The notes: a model not told the origin generated them from the letters alone. DNA of 64,000 bases from Paenibacillus sp. FSL H7-0737 (GCF_000758545.1 NZ_CP009279.1:62001-126000); one strand, 5' to 3'. Numbered from the stretch's first letter, positions 29,431 through 44,655 are shown. Made by a program: numbers and translations.

Positions 29431-29460
29431 TTGACATTAAACGGCCGAACATGATATAGT
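29431..29460 (+). promoter_or_regulatory. rRNA operon promoter P2
   Basis: A perfect TTGACA (29431-29436) and TATAGT (29455-29460) are separated by 18 bp, with an A-rich stretch upstream resembling an UP element. Tandem promoters are usual for rRNA operons. Confidence 0.85.
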
Positions 29461-29512
29461 ATAAGAGTTGCTGCTGAGACATTAAACGGCGCCAACGAGA
29501 ACTTGATCTTTG

Positions 29513-29533
29513 AAAACTGAACAACGAGTGAGT
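29513..29533 (+). other. 16S processing stem, 5' arm
   Basis: This 21-nt arm pairs at 20 of 21 positions with 31235-31255 after the 16S gene, forming the long stem normally cut by RNase III. Confidence 0.85.
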
Positions 29534-29621
29534 AGGAAATCACGAAAGTGATATCCAAAATTAGAGAATTAATTTTCTCGTCAGATGTTTCAAAATGAGC
29601 ATATCGCTCTTTTCAATACTA

Positions 29622-31180
<1,559 letters not shown>

Positions 31181-31234
31181 TGGAGAATCGTCTTCTGCAA
31201 TGAAGACATTCAAATCGGAAGTTAAACTTCCACA

Positions 31235-31255
31235 ACTCACTCGTTGCTCAGTTTT
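31235..31255 (+). other. 16S processing stem, 3' arm
   Basis: Complementary to 29513-29533. The 16S-23S spacer (31179-31391) contains no tRNA gene, only processing stems. Confidence 0.85.
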
Positions 31256-31302
31256 GAGAGTTTAAGCTCTCATCTTTAAACTTGATCCTTGAAAACTGGA
31301 TA

Positions 31303-31323
31303 CCGAAACGAATTTGCGTTTTA
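31303..31323 (+). other. 23S processing stem, 5' arm
   Basis: Pairs with 34325-34345 downstream of 23S (CGAATTTGCGTT against GACGCAAATTC with minor mismatches), the RNase III stem of 23S. Confidence 0.8.
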
Positions 31324-31391
31324 GAACATCTTTTAGCAACTTGTGTAAACAAGTAAATGTTATTAGTGAGATTTTTCTTAGGAAAAATCAA

Positions 31392-34318
<2,927 letters not shown>

Positions 34319-34449
34319 TATACTTAAGACGCAAATTCAATTCGGATTCAGTTTTCAGGCATCAAGCCTGTAACACGCTTAGAAATTCATTCTCACTTCT
34401 GGTGATGAACCGAATTTCACGCGGCAGCGTCTGTTTCACAGACGCATGT

Positions 34450-34566
34450 TTGGTGGCGATAGCGGAGGGGTTCCACGCGTACCCATCCCGAACACGACCG
34501 TTAAGCCCTCCAGCGCCGATGGTACTTGGACCGAAGGGTCCTGGGAGAGTAGGACGTTGCCAAGCA
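34450..34566 (+). rRNA. rrf: 5S ribosomal RNA
   Basis: This 117-nt gene begins TTTGGTGGCGATAGCGGAGG and ends GGACGTTGCCAAGCA; the ends pair as helix I. CCCATCCCGAACACG is the universal 5S segment. It lies 131 bp after 23S in the same operon. Confidence 0.97.
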
Positions 34567-34569
34567 CGC

Positions 34570-34606
34570 AAGACCACTGTTGAGTAATCGACAGTGGTCT
34601 TTTTGT
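34570..34606 (+). terminator. rRNA operon terminator
   Basis: AAGACCACTGT pairs perfectly with ACAGTGGTCTT around a 10-nt loop and is followed by a T-run. Confidence 0.95.
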
Positions 34607-34794
34607 TATATTATTGAAGAATTCATTAGGGTTTATTTTGAGATACTACATTAGAGATAGGTGTAAGCATTGGTGATGGGTATGGTGGATTGTATAATTT
34701 CACCACTAAATGTCCACTCTGTGCGGACAATAGTCCAATAATTCGCTTACGCGGGAGTCGTTTTTTGAATACCTACTCTGATGATGTAATGTTC

Positions 34795-34823
34795 TTGACA
34801 GTCCAAATGCCCTTTGCTAAGAT
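34795..34823 (+). promoter_or_regulatory. guaB promoter
   Basis: TTGACA (34795-34800) and TAAGAT (34818-34823) are 17 bp apart. This gives a leader of about 165 nt before guaB. A second -10-like TATAAT at 34962-34967 has no good -35. No purine riboswitch core is recognisable in the leader. The rest of 34607-34996 shows no gene. Confidence 0.75.
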
Positions 34824-34966
34824 GGCAATAATATATTTTTGGATAAGCATCTCAAACCTAAATTGAAGATATGAACTTGTTCAACTTCCAGATGTACAGA
34901 GTTGTCTGTCGTGAATGGACTTAAAGTCGAAGGTTCTTCTTTTATAAAGTTTGTAGGCGGGTATAA

Positions 34967-36454
<1,488 letters not shown>

Positions 36455-36477
36455 TGGACTAGAAAGACTATTTTTTG

Positions 36478-36515
36478 GACAGACAGGACTATTTCGTCCT
36501 GTCTGTCTTTTTTTG
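36478..36515 (+). terminator. Intrinsic terminator after guaB
   Basis: GACAGACAGGAC pairs perfectly with GTCCTGTCTGTC around TATTTC and is followed by seven T residues. Confidence 0.95.
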
Positions 36516-36579
36516 CGTGTACCCCTGTGTTAGAATAGAACAAGCTATTGATATGAGGTTTAAAGGAGAGTAGTAATCA

Positions 36580-37962
36580 TTGAAGCACAAACAGAAATTT
36601 AACGGTAAGCAATTTATGATTAAGACAGTCACAGTAGGTCTACTTTTAAATATGTTAGTTTCCACTCCGCTTCCGGCATTCGCTGAGGAAGGTACGACTA
36701 CGACAATACAGGCTGGTACTGCAACTAAGACAACTCAGAAAGCAGTAAAGATCCCTTCTGTGGAATCACTGGGTCTAAATTTGAAATCAGCGGTTCTAAT
36801 AGAACCAACAACAGGTGAAATTCTTCTATCTATGAATGCAGATGAGGCTTTGCCTCCAGCTAGTATGACTAAGATGATGACAGAGTATCTTGTAGCAGAA
36901 GCGGTGAAGACTGGACAGCTTTCATGGGATCAAAAAGTCATAGTGGGGGAAAATGCGTCTAAACAGGTTGGATCACGTATTTTTCTAGCGGAAAATGACG
37001 AGCATACGGTTGAAGAGCTGTACATAGCAATGGCTGTCGGATCTGCAAATGATGCTACAGTAGCTTTGGCAGAACTAGTTTCCGGATCAGAATTGGAATT
37101 CGTAGAGCTAATGAATCAGACTGCCCAGAAGATGGGGATGAAAACTGCCTATTTTGTTAATTCTACTGGATTAGACAAAGCTGACATGCCTAAGAAGTTC
37201 CGCTCAACTGATAAGAAAGAAAACGTAATGTCAGCGATGGATGCTGCTATTCTTGCCAAATATATCGTTACTGATCATCCTGATTTTAATAGATTTACAA
37301 CGGTTCAGTCGTATAAGTTCCGTGAACGTGATACCGCACCAATGATTAACTTTAACTGGATGTTGGAAGCTAACAAGAGTATCCAGAATTTTAAGGCTTA
37401 TGCTTATGAGGGATTGGATGGTTTGAAAACAGGCCATACCGCTAGAGCAAAATATTGTTTTGCAGGTACAGCTGTACGTGATGGCATGCGTCTGATAAGT
37501 GTAGTAATGGGGGCTAATACAGAGCCACACCGTTTTACAGAGACGAAGAAAGTACTTGATTTCGGATTTAATAATTTTGAAATCAAACAGGTCGTGGCCC
37601 CTAAAGCAGTGATAGCCGGCAACGAAACCGTGCCAGTTCTTAAAGGGAAAAATAAAAAGGTGTCTGTAGTTACGGATGAAGCTGTTTCGTTTATCGTCCC
37701 TAAGGGAACAACCTCCCCTCAAATTAAAACAACTGTTGAAATAAATGATCCAGCAACCTTAGTTGCTCCTATAGAACAATCTGCTAAAGTGGGTAAGGTT
37801 ACTTATTCCTACCAAGTTGAAGGCATGTCTGATGTTCAGCAGAAGACAGTTAATCTGATTACTGCTGAAGAAGCGGAGAAAGCCGGTTGGTTCAGTTTAT
37901 TCCTTAGAGCCATTGGAGATTTCTTCGGCGATTTATTTACAGGGATCAAGAACTTGTTCTAA
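36580..37962 (+). CDS. dacA: D-alanyl-D-alanine carboxypeptidase (DacA/PBP5 type)
   Basis: This 460-residue penicillin-binding protein trims the terminal D-Ala of peptidoglycan stem peptides. It has a signal peptide with a likely cut after PAFA (residue 35). S95-M-T-K98 is the active-site SxxK, and GSAND and LKTGHT are the SxN and KTG motifs. The C-terminal domain ends with an amphipathic membrane-binding helix (WFSLFLRAIGDFFGDLFTG). The start is TTG 36580 behind AAAGGAGAG. dacA before pdxS-pdxT-serS is the same order as in B. subtilis. Confidence 0.95.
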   Translation: MKHKQKFNGKQFMIKTVTVGLLLNMLVSTPLPAFAEEGTTTTIQAGTATKTTQKAVKIPSVESLGLNLKSAVLIEPTTGEILLSMNADEALPPASMTKMMTEYLVAEAVKTGQLSWDQKVIVGENASKQVGSRIFLAENDEHTVEELYIAMAVGSANDATVALAELVSGSELEFVELMNQTAQKMGMKTAYFVNSTGLDKADMPKKFRSTDKKENVMSAMDAAILAKYIVTDHPDFNRFTTVQSYKFRERDTAPMINFNWMLEANKSIQNFKAYAYEGLDGLKTGHTARAKYCFAGTAVRDGMRLISVVMGANTEPHRFTETKKVLDFGFNNFEIKQVVAPKAVIAGNETVPVLKGKNKKVSVVTDEAVSFIVPKGTTSPQIKTTVEINDPATLVAPIEQSAKVGKVTYSYQVEGMSDVQQKTVNLITAEEAEKAGWFSLFLRAIGDFFGDLFTGIKNLF

Positions 37963-38004
37963 TGAATTTAGCATCGAAAATTGCGTTAAATCCGAGTAAG
38001 TGGA

Positions 38005-38033
38005 TTGTATATTTCCCTTCATTGGGGTAAAAT
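38005..38033 (+). promoter_or_regulatory. pdxS promoter
   Basis: TTGTAT (38005-38010) and TAAAAT (38028-38033) are 17 bp apart, 40 bp upstream of the pdxS start. Confidence 0.6.
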
Positions 38034-38073
38034 TACAAGTTAGATTAAGATAGATCATTCGGGGGGCTAGGAC

Positions 38074-38955
38074 ATGGAAACTGGAACATCGCGAGTTAAA
38101 AGAGGCATGGCAGAAATGCAAAAAGGCGGCGTCATTATGGACGTCATGAATGCAGAACAAGCAAAAATTGCTGAGGCTGCGGGTGCAGTAGCTGTTATGG
38201 CATTGGAACGCGTGCCTTCTGATATTCGCGCAGCTGGCGGTGTAGCACGGATGGCCGATCCTACAATTGTAGAAGAAGTTATCAAAGTGGTAAGTATCCC
38301 TGTTATGGCTAAGGCTCGTATTGGCCATTACGTAGAAGCAAAGGTTCTGGAATCCTTGGGTGTCGACTATTTGGATGAGAGTGAAGTTCTTACTCCTGCT
38401 GATGAAGTCTTCCATATTAATAAACGTGAGTTCACTGTTCCGTTCGTATGTGGAGCTAAAGACTTGGGTGAAGCCTTGAGACGTATTAACGAAGGTGCAT
38501 CCATGATCCGTACGAAAGGTGAACCAGGAACAGGAAATATTGTTGAAGCAGTGCGTCATATGCGCTTTATCAATAGTCAAATCCGCAAAGTAACTAATTT
38601 GTCCAAGGATGAGCTATATAATGAAGCTAAGAACCTGGGAGTTCCTTACGAGCTACTGCTTGAAGTGCATGAGCTTGGTAAGCTGCCGGTTGTTAACTTT
38701 GCTGCTGGCGGTGTAGCAACTCCTGCCGATGCTGCCCTGATGATGCATCTAGGTGCGGATGGTGTGTTTGTAGGCTCAGGTATTTTTAAATCGGACAACC
38801 CTGAGAAATTTGCCCGTGCGATCGTTGAAGCCACTACACACTATACTGATTACAAACTGATTGCAGAAGTATCTAAGAACCTTGGCGCACCAATGAAGGG
38901 GATTGATATTGCAACTCTAACCCCGGCTGAACGTATGTCGGAGCGTGGCCGTTAA
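38074..38955 (+). CDS. pdxS: Pyridoxal 5'-phosphate synthase subunit PdxS
   Basis: This 293-residue TIM-barrel synthase makes PLP from ribose 5-phosphate, glyceraldehyde 3-phosphate and ammonia delivered by PdxT. The signatures [34 protein letters not shown] and [18 protein letters not shown] are among the most conserved in bacteria. The ATG follows CGGGGGG. The gene lies 18 bp before pdxT. Confidence 0.98.
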   Translation: METGTSRVKRGMAEMQKGGVIMDVMNAEQAKIAEAAGAVAVMALERVPSDIRAAGGVARMADPTIVEEVIKVVSIPVMAKARIGHYVEAKVLESLGVDYLDESEVLTPADEVFHINKREFTVPFVCGAKDLGEALRRINEGASMIRTKGEPGTGNIVEAVRHMRFINSQIRKVTNLSKDELYNEAKNLGVPYELLLEVHELGKLPVVNFAAGGVATPADAALMMHLGADGVFVGSGIFKSDNPEKFARAIVEATTHYTDYKLIAEVSKNLGAPMKGIDIATLTPAERMSERGR

Positions 38956-38973
38956 TAGAGAGAAGGTTGCCGG

Positions 38974-39570
38974 ATGAAAATAGGAGTGCTGGCGCTTCAA
39001 GGCGCAGTTACGGAGCATATTGTTAGTATAGAGAAGACCGGAGCAGTGGGCGTACCTATCAAGCGAGTAGAGCAGCTTGAGGAGGTTGATGGCCTAATTA
39101 TTCCTGGTGGTGAGAGTACAACGATCGGTAAACTGATGCGAAAATATGGCTTCATCGAAGCGATACGTGATTTCTCCAATCAGGGTAAGCCGATTTTTGG
39201 AACATGCGCGGGTATGATTATTCTGGCCAAACAAATTGCCGGCGGCGAACCAGGGCATTTGGAGCTAATGGATATTAAGGTGGCTCGGAATGCATTCGGT
39301 CGTCAACGGGAAAGCTTTGAATGTGATCTGGAGGTTAAAGGAATTGATGAGCCGGTTCGTGCTGTTTTTATACGTGCACCGCTTATCAACGAGGTAGGCC
39401 CGGATGTAGATGTGCTTACAGTCTATAATGATGAGATTGTAACTGCACGGGAGGGTAACCTGCTGGTGTCTTCTTTTCATCCAGAATTGACCGATGATTT
39501 CAGACTGCATCAATATTTTGCTGATATGGTAGAGGCTACTAGGCAAGTGCAACAACAGAATCGCATATAA
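38974..39570 (+). CDS. pdxT: Pyridoxal 5'-phosphate synthase glutaminase PdxT
   Basis: This 198-residue class I-type glutaminase partners PdxS. It shows LALQGAVTEHI, PGGESTTIGKL, the nucleophile in FGTCAGMI, and the His-Glu pair in SSFHPELTDD. Its ATG follows AGAAGGTTGCCGG. A strong hairpin separates it from serS. Confidence 0.97.
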   Translation: MKIGVLALQGAVTEHIVSIEKTGAVGVPIKRVEQLEEVDGLIIPGGESTTIGKLMRKYGFIEAIRDFSNQGKPIFGTCAGMIILAKQIAGGEPGHLELMDIKVARNAFGRQRESFECDLEVKGIDEPVRAVFIRAPLINEVGPDVDVLTVYNDEIVTAREGNLLVSSFHPELTDDFRLHQYFADMVEATRQVQQQNRI

Positions 39571-39580
39571 GAACATTCTG

Positions 39581-39616
39581 ACTCTTTCAAAGCTGTAAGC
39601 AGCAATTTGAAAGAGT
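39581..39616 (+). terminator. Hairpin between pdxT and serS
   Basis: ACTCTTTCAAAGCTG pairs with CAGCAATTTGAAAGAGT with only a 2-nt bulge and a TAAG loop. It is followed by TTTAGGCTGTTTT, a weak T-tract, so it may be a terminator or attenuator. It is too short to be a T-box leader. Confidence 0.6.
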
Positions 39617-39643
39617 TTAGGCTGTTTTCAGGAGGGAAACTTT

Positions 39644-40930
39644 GTGTTAGACGTAAAAGTATTACGCAGTGATTACACTCGAGTTGAACAAGCCTTAGAG
39701 AAACGGGGTAAATCACTGGATTTAATTGCTGATTTTCCACAACTTGATCTACGCAGACGTGAATTACTGCAAGAAACAGAAGGTCTTAAGAACCGTCGTA
39801 ATACGGTATCTGGTGAAGTAGCGAAGAAGAAAAAGAATGGTGAGCCAGCAGATGACCTAATTGCAGAAATGCGTACGGTATCTGACCGAATTAAAGAGCT
39901 TGATGACGAAGTGCGTGAATTGGAAGTTCAGATTGCTGAACTTACTATGAGTATTCCGAATATTCCTCATGATTCAGTTCCAGTTGGTAAATCTGAGGAT
40001 GATAACGTAGAATTGCGTCGCTGGTCGGAGCCAAAGGAATTCGGATTTACTCCGAAATCACATTGGGAGCTTGCGCAGCAGCTTGATATTATTGATTTTG
40101 AAGCTGCAGCGAAGGTTACGGGATCTCGGTTTGTTTTTTATAAAGGACTGGGAGCACGCTTAGAGCGGGCGCTTATTAACTTTATGATGGATCTGCACAG
40201 TGGTGAGCATAACTATGAAGAAATGCTGCCGCCATACATTGTGAATAAAGACAGCTTGTACGGAACGGGGCAACTTCCTAAGTTTGAGGAAGATCTGTTT
40301 AAGTTACGTGATACTGAATACTATTTGATTCCTACAGCGGAAGTACCTGTAACCAACTACTATCGCGAAGAGATTTTGACAGCAGCAGATCTACCTAAGT
40401 ATCATGTAGCTTACAGCTCTTGTTTCCGTTCTGAGGCGGGTTCAGCTGGCCGTGATACTCGCGGTCTGATCCGTCAGCATCAATTCAACAAGGTAGAGCT
40501 GGTGAAGCTTACTACTCCTGAATCCTCTTATGAGGAGTTAGAAAAAATGACAGCAGATGCTGAGCGTGTGCTGCAGCTTCTTGGATTGCCTTATCGCGTA
40601 CTTGGGCTATGTACAGCTGATATGGGCTTTACATCGGCTAAGACGTACGATTTGGAAGTATGGCTGCCTGAGAGTGGAATGTACCGTGAGATCTCTTCTT
40701 GCTCGAATACGGAGGACTTCCAAGCGCGTCGGGCAAATATTCGTTTCCGTAAAGATCCGAAATCCAAACCTGAATTTGTTCATACACTGAACGGATCTGC
40801 TTTGGCTGTTGGGCGTACTGTTGCAGCAATTCTTGAGAATTATCAGCAAGAGGATGGTAGTGTTCTGATTCCAGAATGTCTACAACCGTATATGCGCAAT
40901 GTAAAATCGATCCAACCTAAAACTATTTAA
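39644..40930 (+). CDS. serS: Seryl-tRNA synthetase
   Basis: This 428-residue class II synthetase charges tRNA(Ser). The N-terminal coiled-coil arm (about residues 28-105) recognises the long variable arm of tRNA(Ser). The core has the motif 2 region [17 protein letters not shown] and motif 3 [20 protein letters not shown] 39644 follows CAGGAGGG. It stands immediately upstream of a tRNA-Ser gene, the attachment site of the downstream element. Confidence 0.97.
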   Translation: MLDVKVLRSDYTRVEQALEKRGKSLDLIADFPQLDLRRRELLQETEGLKNRRNTVSGEVAKKKKNGEPADDLIAEMRTVSDRIKELDDEVRELEVQIAELTMSIPNIPHDSVPVGKSEDDNVELRRWSEPKEFGFTPKSHWELAQQLDIIDFEAAAKVTGSRFVFYKGLGARLERALINFMMDLHSGEHNYEEMLPPYIVNKDSLYGTGQLPKFEEDLFKLRDTEYYLIPTAEVPVTNYYREEILTAADLPKYHVAYSSCFRSEAGSAGRDTRGLIRQHQFNKVELVKLTTPESSYEELEKMTADAERVLQLLGLPYRVLGLCTADMGFTSAKTYDLEVWLPESGMYREISSCSNTEDFQARRANIRFRKDPKSKPEFVHTLNGSALAVGRTVAAILENYQQEDGSVLIPECLQPYMRNVKSIQPKTI

Positions 40931-40938
40931 GAAAATAG

Positions 40939-40968
40939 TTGCTTTTTCTTCGCACCATATGGTACAAT
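40939..40968 (+). promoter_or_regulatory. tRNA-Ser promoter
   Basis: TTGCTT (40939-40944) and TACAAT (40963-40968) are 18 bp apart, about 30 bp upstream of the tRNA. Confidence 0.65.
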
Positions 40969-40998
40969 TACTAATGCATGTGAAATTTATATGCATTT

Positions 40999-41087
40999 GG
41001 AGAGGTACCGAAGCGGTCATAACGGGGCGGTCTTGAAAACCGTTAGGGTGCAAGCCCACATGGGTTCGAATCCCATCCTCTCCGCCA
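40999..41087 (+). tRNA. tRNA-Ser (anticodon UGA)
   Basis: This is an 89-nt class II tRNA with encoded CCA. GGAGAGG pairs with CCTCTCC, the anticodon loop reads CTTGAAA with UGA, and a long variable arm (GGGTGCAAGCCC) and T-arm (GGGTTCGAATCCC) follow. Its 3' part from 41024 is repeated at 49610-49681, so this copy's 3' end was supplied by the integrated element. Confidence 0.97.
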
Positions 41088-41095
41088 TTCCTTTA
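41024..41095. repeat. Left attachment repeat (attL, within tRNA-Ser)
   Basis: 72 bp identical to 49610-49681; it covers the anticodon arm to the 3' end of the tRNA and eight bases beyond. Confidence 0.93.
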
Positions 41096-41136
41096 CAAAT
41101 GCACACCGCATAAGGCTTTGCGGTGATTATGATTGA

Positions 41137-41177
41137 AACGCACTAGACTGTTGAACAACGGTCTGGTGCGTTTTTTT
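41137..41177 (+). terminator. Terminator between tRNA-Ser and integrase
   Basis: AACGCACTAGAC pairs with GTCTGGTGCGTT around a 12-nt loop, then T residues. It is brought by the element; the original tRNA terminator lies beyond the right repeat at 49708-49735. A smaller hairpin CACCGC/GCGGTG precedes it at 41104-41125. Confidence 0.88.
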
Positions 41178-41221
41178 GTGTTCGTGACCGTTAGAGAAAA
41201 ATCTAACGGGAGGTACTCAAT

Positions 41222-42274
41222 ATGAATGTGAACACAGGAAAAACAGCCCATAAACGGGGGCAAAGAAAGAATAATTTAGACATCCCTCAGCGGTTATTAG
41301 ACCGCCTTACTCCTTCGGTCTTGGAAACGCCCCGCTCCACGCTTCAAGAAGCCGAGAAACCTCGCCCTGAGACGTTGACACTGGACAAGCTATTTAACCG
41401 CTACTATGCCGCACGGCAAGCGGCAGGAGCAGCAGAACGCACCTTAGAAGACTACAGGAAGCATATGAACTGGTTTCGACATTTCTTGGCATCGGAGTAC
41501 AGCGGTCTAGATAACTTTGTACCTAACCGTGATGTCATTCGTGTATGGATTTCATCTATGTTGACGTTACAAAAGTTGAAACCTTCGACAATAAATATCA
41601 GATTACGTACAGTTAAGGCAATGTTCAATTGGGCTATAAGTGAAGGGATTATTAGAGAATCCCCTTTTGAGAATGTAGAATTATTGAAAGTACCTGAAGA
41701 AGACTTCCAAGTAATTTCAAAGGCACAGGAACGGAAGCTTTTTAATTGCTGTGAATTGACTACCTACTTAGGACTGCGTGATGCATTATTGATGTCTTTT
41801 CTGCTTGATACAGGAGTACGTATTGGGGAGTGTATGAGAATATTTGTAGAGGAAGTTGATTTACAGAACCGCTCTGCTTCCGTACGTGCAGAATCAGCTA
41901 AAACTAGAAAAGCGCGAACAGTTTACTTTGGAGTAAGAACCCAAGAGCTATTGGTTATTTACCTCGCTTGGCATGAGATGAACGGACAAGCTCCAAATTT
42001 ATTTTTAAATGAATATGGTCAGCCATTAGATAAGAATTGGGCAACCAGATGTATTAGCTACATCGGGAAGAAGGCTAAGATTACGGGGGTTCGTATAAGC
42101 CCTCACACATTCCGACATACATTTGCTACTCGTTATATAAAGGCAACAGGCGACCCTTTTTCATTACGACGATTACTCGGACATTCATCAATGGAAATGG
42201 TCAACCGTTATGTTAATCAGGATGTTGCTGATGTTCGTGAGCAATATGAGAAGTTTATGAACAGAGGGGACTGA
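41222..42274 (+). CDS. Tyrosine recombinase/integrase of the element
   Basis: This 350-residue phage-type integrase has an N-terminal SAM-like core-binding domain (about 50-150) and a catalytic domain with R200 (TGVRIGE), H295 and R298 (PHTFRHTF), H321 (LLGHSS) and the nucleophile Y330 (NRYVNQ). It should recombine the 72-bp tRNA-Ser repeats to insert or excise the element. The ATG follows GGGAGGT. Its position next to the attachment site, pointing inward, is the standard arrangement. All catalytic residues are intact. Confidence 0.95.
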   Translation: MNVNTGKTAHKRGQRKNNLDIPQRLLDRLTPSVLETPRSTLQEAEKPRPETLTLDKLFNRYYAARQAAGAAERTLEDYRKHMNWFRHFLASEYSGLDNFVPNRDVIRVWISSMLTLQKLKPSTINIRLRTVKAMFNWAISEGIIRESPFENVELLKVPEEDFQVISKAQERKLFNCCELTTYLGLRDALLMSFLLDTGVRIGECMRIFVEEVDLQNRSASVRAESAKTRKARTVYFGVRTQELLVIYLAWHEMNGQAPNLFLNEYGQPLDKNWATRCISYIGKKAKITGVRISPHTFRHTFATRYIKATGDPFSLRRLLGHSSMEMVNRYVNQDVADVREQYEKFMNRGD

Positions 42275-42470
42275 ACGATGCTTACGGTCTAAGGTATGGT
42301 TGGGAAGAAGGCGTAACTGCCACCCGAACTTCTGGGCATTGTCAGAAAGCATATAAGCGATGCTGTAGATTAATTTGATGAGCACTACAAAGGGTACCGT
42401 TAACGTTATTTTTTGTTGTATAATATGGGAGGGAATACCACTTATATTATAAGTTATATTATAACTTCAT

Positions 42471-42500
42471 TACCCCCTTACTAAAAATAAGGGGGTGTTT
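42471..42500 (+). terminator. Hairpin downstream of integrase
   Basis: ACCCCCTTA pairs with TAAGGGGGT around CTAAAAA and is followed by GTTTTG, a terminator-like hairpin. Its 3' arm also reads AAGGGGGTG, which could be a ribosome binding site. Confidence 0.6.
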
Positions 42501-42663
42501 TGCTATATTTTCAAGCAATATTCTTAACCATTTTGATGCCAACCTGGGGAATGGAATTAAAGAATTTTTAAAAACTTATTGGTTTGTAATTGGAATGCTA
42601 TTTGGTGCCATATTGTATCTGATTGAACAAAAGTTTAAGAAATAACTTTGAGGAAGGGCACGA

Positions 42664-42807
42664 TTGAAGCAAGAGAACAAAATCATTGGAATTGAGGAAT
42701 ACAGAAGGATAAAGACCTTTAGAAAATATTCTAAACCAAAGCCTATTAAGAAACTGACAGCAGAAAAAATGAAGTCGTCAAATGAGAAGAAAAGACGAGA
42801 AGATTGA
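42664..42807 (+). CDS. Small basic protein, unknown
   Basis: This 47-residue frame starts with TTG 42664, 6 nt after GAGGAAGG. The product is very basic and hydrophilic (IIGIEEYRRIKTFRKY, KPKPIKKL, EKKRRED). I recognise no family. It lies 43 bp before the next small gene in the same direction and would belong to the early region of the element. The good binding site and uninterrupted frame support it, but composition alone cannot prove expression. Confidence 0.5.
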   Translation: MKQENKIIGIEEYRRIKTFRKYSKPKPIKKLTAEKMKSSNEKKRRED

Positions 42808-42850
42808 GAAAGATGCGGAACATCAAACATGATTAATAGGAGTGAGGGTT

Positions 42851-43135
42851 ATGAGTTCTATAAAGCCGTTAGAGCACATTATCGAAGATGAAAAAGCTTT
42901 GAGGTTATTGGAGATGGTTGGTGAGTATTTTCGGTATATTGATGAAGCTCGGACAACATTAGATGATATGACAATCATGCTCAGAGATATAATTTTAGAG
43001 CCTTACAAATGCATAGGACAACCATACAATGCTGGCGTCGAGTTATTTTACGGTTTAAATAGGCTCGCACTAGGAAAGGATACAAAAGAAGAGTTCGTTG
43101 AATTTGTTGAAAAGTGGAAGCAAAAGCAGGGCTAA
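42851..43135 (+). CDS. Hypothetical protein of the element
   Basis: This 94-residue, mostly helical protein starts at ATG 42851, 8 nt after AGGAG; an in-frame GTG at 42842 overlaps that site. The sequence (EHIIEDEKALRLLEMVGEYF, LYGLNRLALGKDTKEEF) matches no family I know. It has no membrane segment or cysteine motif. A terminator-like hairpin lies 90 bp downstream. Confidence 0.65.
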   Translation: MSSIKPLEHIIEDEKALRLLEMVGEYFRYIDEARTTLDDMTIMLRDIILEPYKCIGQPYNAGVELFYGLNRLALGKDTKEEFVEFVEKWKQKQG

Positions 43136-43225
43136 TATTTATCTTTCCCGCCGCCGCAAATTCCTCGGAAGTCAGTAGGAAAGAGAAGACTGTACTTATC
43201 CTTAAAATCTAATATTTGATTGTAT

Positions 43226-43258
43226 AGGCGACTTTCTAAATGGAGGTCGTCTTTTTTT
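43226..43258 (+). terminator. Intrinsic terminator in the element
   Basis: GGCGACTTTC pairs (with G-U pairs) with GGAGGTCGTC and is followed by seven T residues. The rest of 43136-43460 shows no gene. Confidence 0.75.
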
Positions 43259-43460
43259 GTTTCCGCAACTTTGGCAGTATCAGCATTCCACATGTTTTGT
43301 TCCCGTCTCCCTCTCCAGCATCCATTATGAGTTTAAATTTCATTCGACTAAGTGGGGATTTTTGAAGCTGTCTTCCTAAATATATAGATGTGTCCGAACA
43401 AGGCATAATAGGTCAGAATCAAAGCTCTATTATATTAGATTAATCAAAGGAGAAGTGGTA

Positions 43461-43652
43461 ATGGAAAGTTTAGTGAGTTCAAAAGTAGTGTGTGAGAGGT
43501 ACGACATTTCTAAGCGTACGCTATGCAGATGGAAACTTGAGGGATTACCTTCAGTCAAATTATCATACAACATGGTTAGGTATCAGCTTAAAGAAGTGGC
43601 TAAATGGATTGAAGCTAATAAAGTTATGGCGGCAGGAGCAGGAAAAGAATGA
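43461..43652 (+). CDS. Small HTH protein, excisionase/MerR-like
   Basis: This 63-residue protein has a winged-helix, excisionase-type fold: VVCERYDISKRTLCRWKLEG followed by a wing (SVKLSYNMVRYQLKEVAKWI). Proteins of this size next to integrases serve as directionality factors or as regulators of the adjacent replication gene. ATG 43461 lies 8 nt after AGGAG. The stop overlaps the next gene by 4 bp, so it is coupled to the putative replication protein rather than to the integrase. Confidence 0.75.
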   Translation: MESLVSSKVVCERYDISKRTLCRWKLEGLPSVKLSYNMVRYQLKEVAKWIEANKVMAAGAGKE

Positions 43653-44536
43653 CTATAGCGCGTGAGCTACTCGAAGAAGCAGACAAAAGATTAAAGAGAA
43701 GTAGAGTTAATAGAGTAATAGATGGGAATGGGGAAGAACGAACCGATTGCATAGTAATAACTCCTGAGATGCGGGAAGCGGCTAGAAGGAGGGGGAAGCT
43801 GGAGACTTACAGGAACAGGACGGAAAATCCATTTACAATGGTGAATATGGAAGGGGCAAGACAAGTAGCGACAATGGGAAGGTTGAGTACAAAGGAGTTG
43901 GGGTATTTCTTGGTGCTTCAATCATATATAGGTTATGACAACATGCTTAAAATGTCGTTAGATGCAAGAAAACCTATGACGGAGAAGGGACTAGCGGAAG
44001 TACTAAGGATAAGAGATAAGAGAACATATTCCAACTTGCTCAGAAAGTTCATGGAACTAGGCTTAATACAAAGCCAGAGGGTTTCTTTATTTAAGAAAGA
44101 ATATGAAGCGCTTTACATCAGTAAAGCCTATTGCCTAAGGGGAACAAGCAAAGAGAACAAGCTAGTCAAGATTTTCATCGAAGCTATGCATGAACTGTAC
44201 TGTCAGCAGGATATAAAGCCCGCTGATATTGGTTTCTTATATCGCATACTCCCATATATGCACTTTGAAAGTAATCACCTTGTAAGGCATCCTTACGAAA
44301 AGGATTTATCCAGTGCAGAAGCACTATCTCTAAGGGATGTAGTAGAAATCACTGGTATGGATGAAAAGAATGTCAAGGAACATCTTAGAATTAAGCTGTC
44401 TGGCGAGCATGTTTTTGGCTCGTTTAAGGCTGGCAAGAACAGTGTTTACAAAGTCAATCCATCATTATTCTATCGAGGTATTGCATCGCAACTAGTGAAA
44501 GCAGACTTTACTTTGACGGAACAGAGCCGTAATTAA
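43649..44536 (+). CDS. Replication-initiator-like winged-helix protein
   Basis: This 295-residue protein starts with a 4-bp overlap to the HTH gene. Residues about 80-165 (LSTKELGYFLVLQSYIGYDN, MTEKGLAEVLRIRDKRTYSN, FMELGLI) look like a winged helix as in RepL/RepA-type plasmid initiators of Firmicutes. A second helical domain covers 190-290. Two iteron-like repeats lie directly downstream, which fits a replication role. I see no catalytic tyrosine motif of rolling-circle Rep or relaxase proteins. The replication call is inference from fold and context. Confidence 0.55.
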   Translation: MTIARELLEEADKRLKRSRVNRVIDGNGEERTDCIVITPEMREAARRRGKLETYRNRTENPFTMVNMEGARQVATMGRLSTKELGYFLVLQSYIGYDNMLKMSLDARKPMTEKGLAEVLRIRDKRTYSNLLRKFMELGLIQSQRVSLFKKEYEALYISKAYCLRGTSKENKLVKIFIEAMHELYCQQDIKPADIGFLYRILPYMHFESNHLVRHPYEKDLSSAEALSLRDVVEITGMDEKNVKEHLRIKLSGEHVFGSFKAGKNSVYKVNPSLFYRGIASQLVKADFTLTEQSRN

Positions 44537-44602
44537 TGCGCTGTTCCTGTACCATGTACCGGAAAGTGATATTCACAAATTTTATAAGAGGAAATGCAAT
44601 CT

Positions 44603-44655
44603 CAATCGAGGGGTATTTTTGCAGGAATATTGAACAACCGAGGGGTGTTTTTGCA
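44603..44655. repeat. Iteron-like direct repeats after the Rep-like gene
   Basis: CAATCGAGGGGTATTTTTGC at 44603 and CAACCGAGGGGTGTTTTTGC at 44635 match at 18 of 20 shown positions with a 32-bp period. They lie in a non-coding stretch (44537-45154) that is a candidate origin. Confidence 0.65.

Noticed and set aside
37933..38580. 215-codon minus-strand frame over pdxS
   Set aside because: Antisense of a highly conserved gene, rich in Cys/His/Ser as expected from the complement.
39571..39643. T-box leader before serS
   Set aside because: The gap is only 73 bp, with a single hairpin and no T-box or specifier loop.
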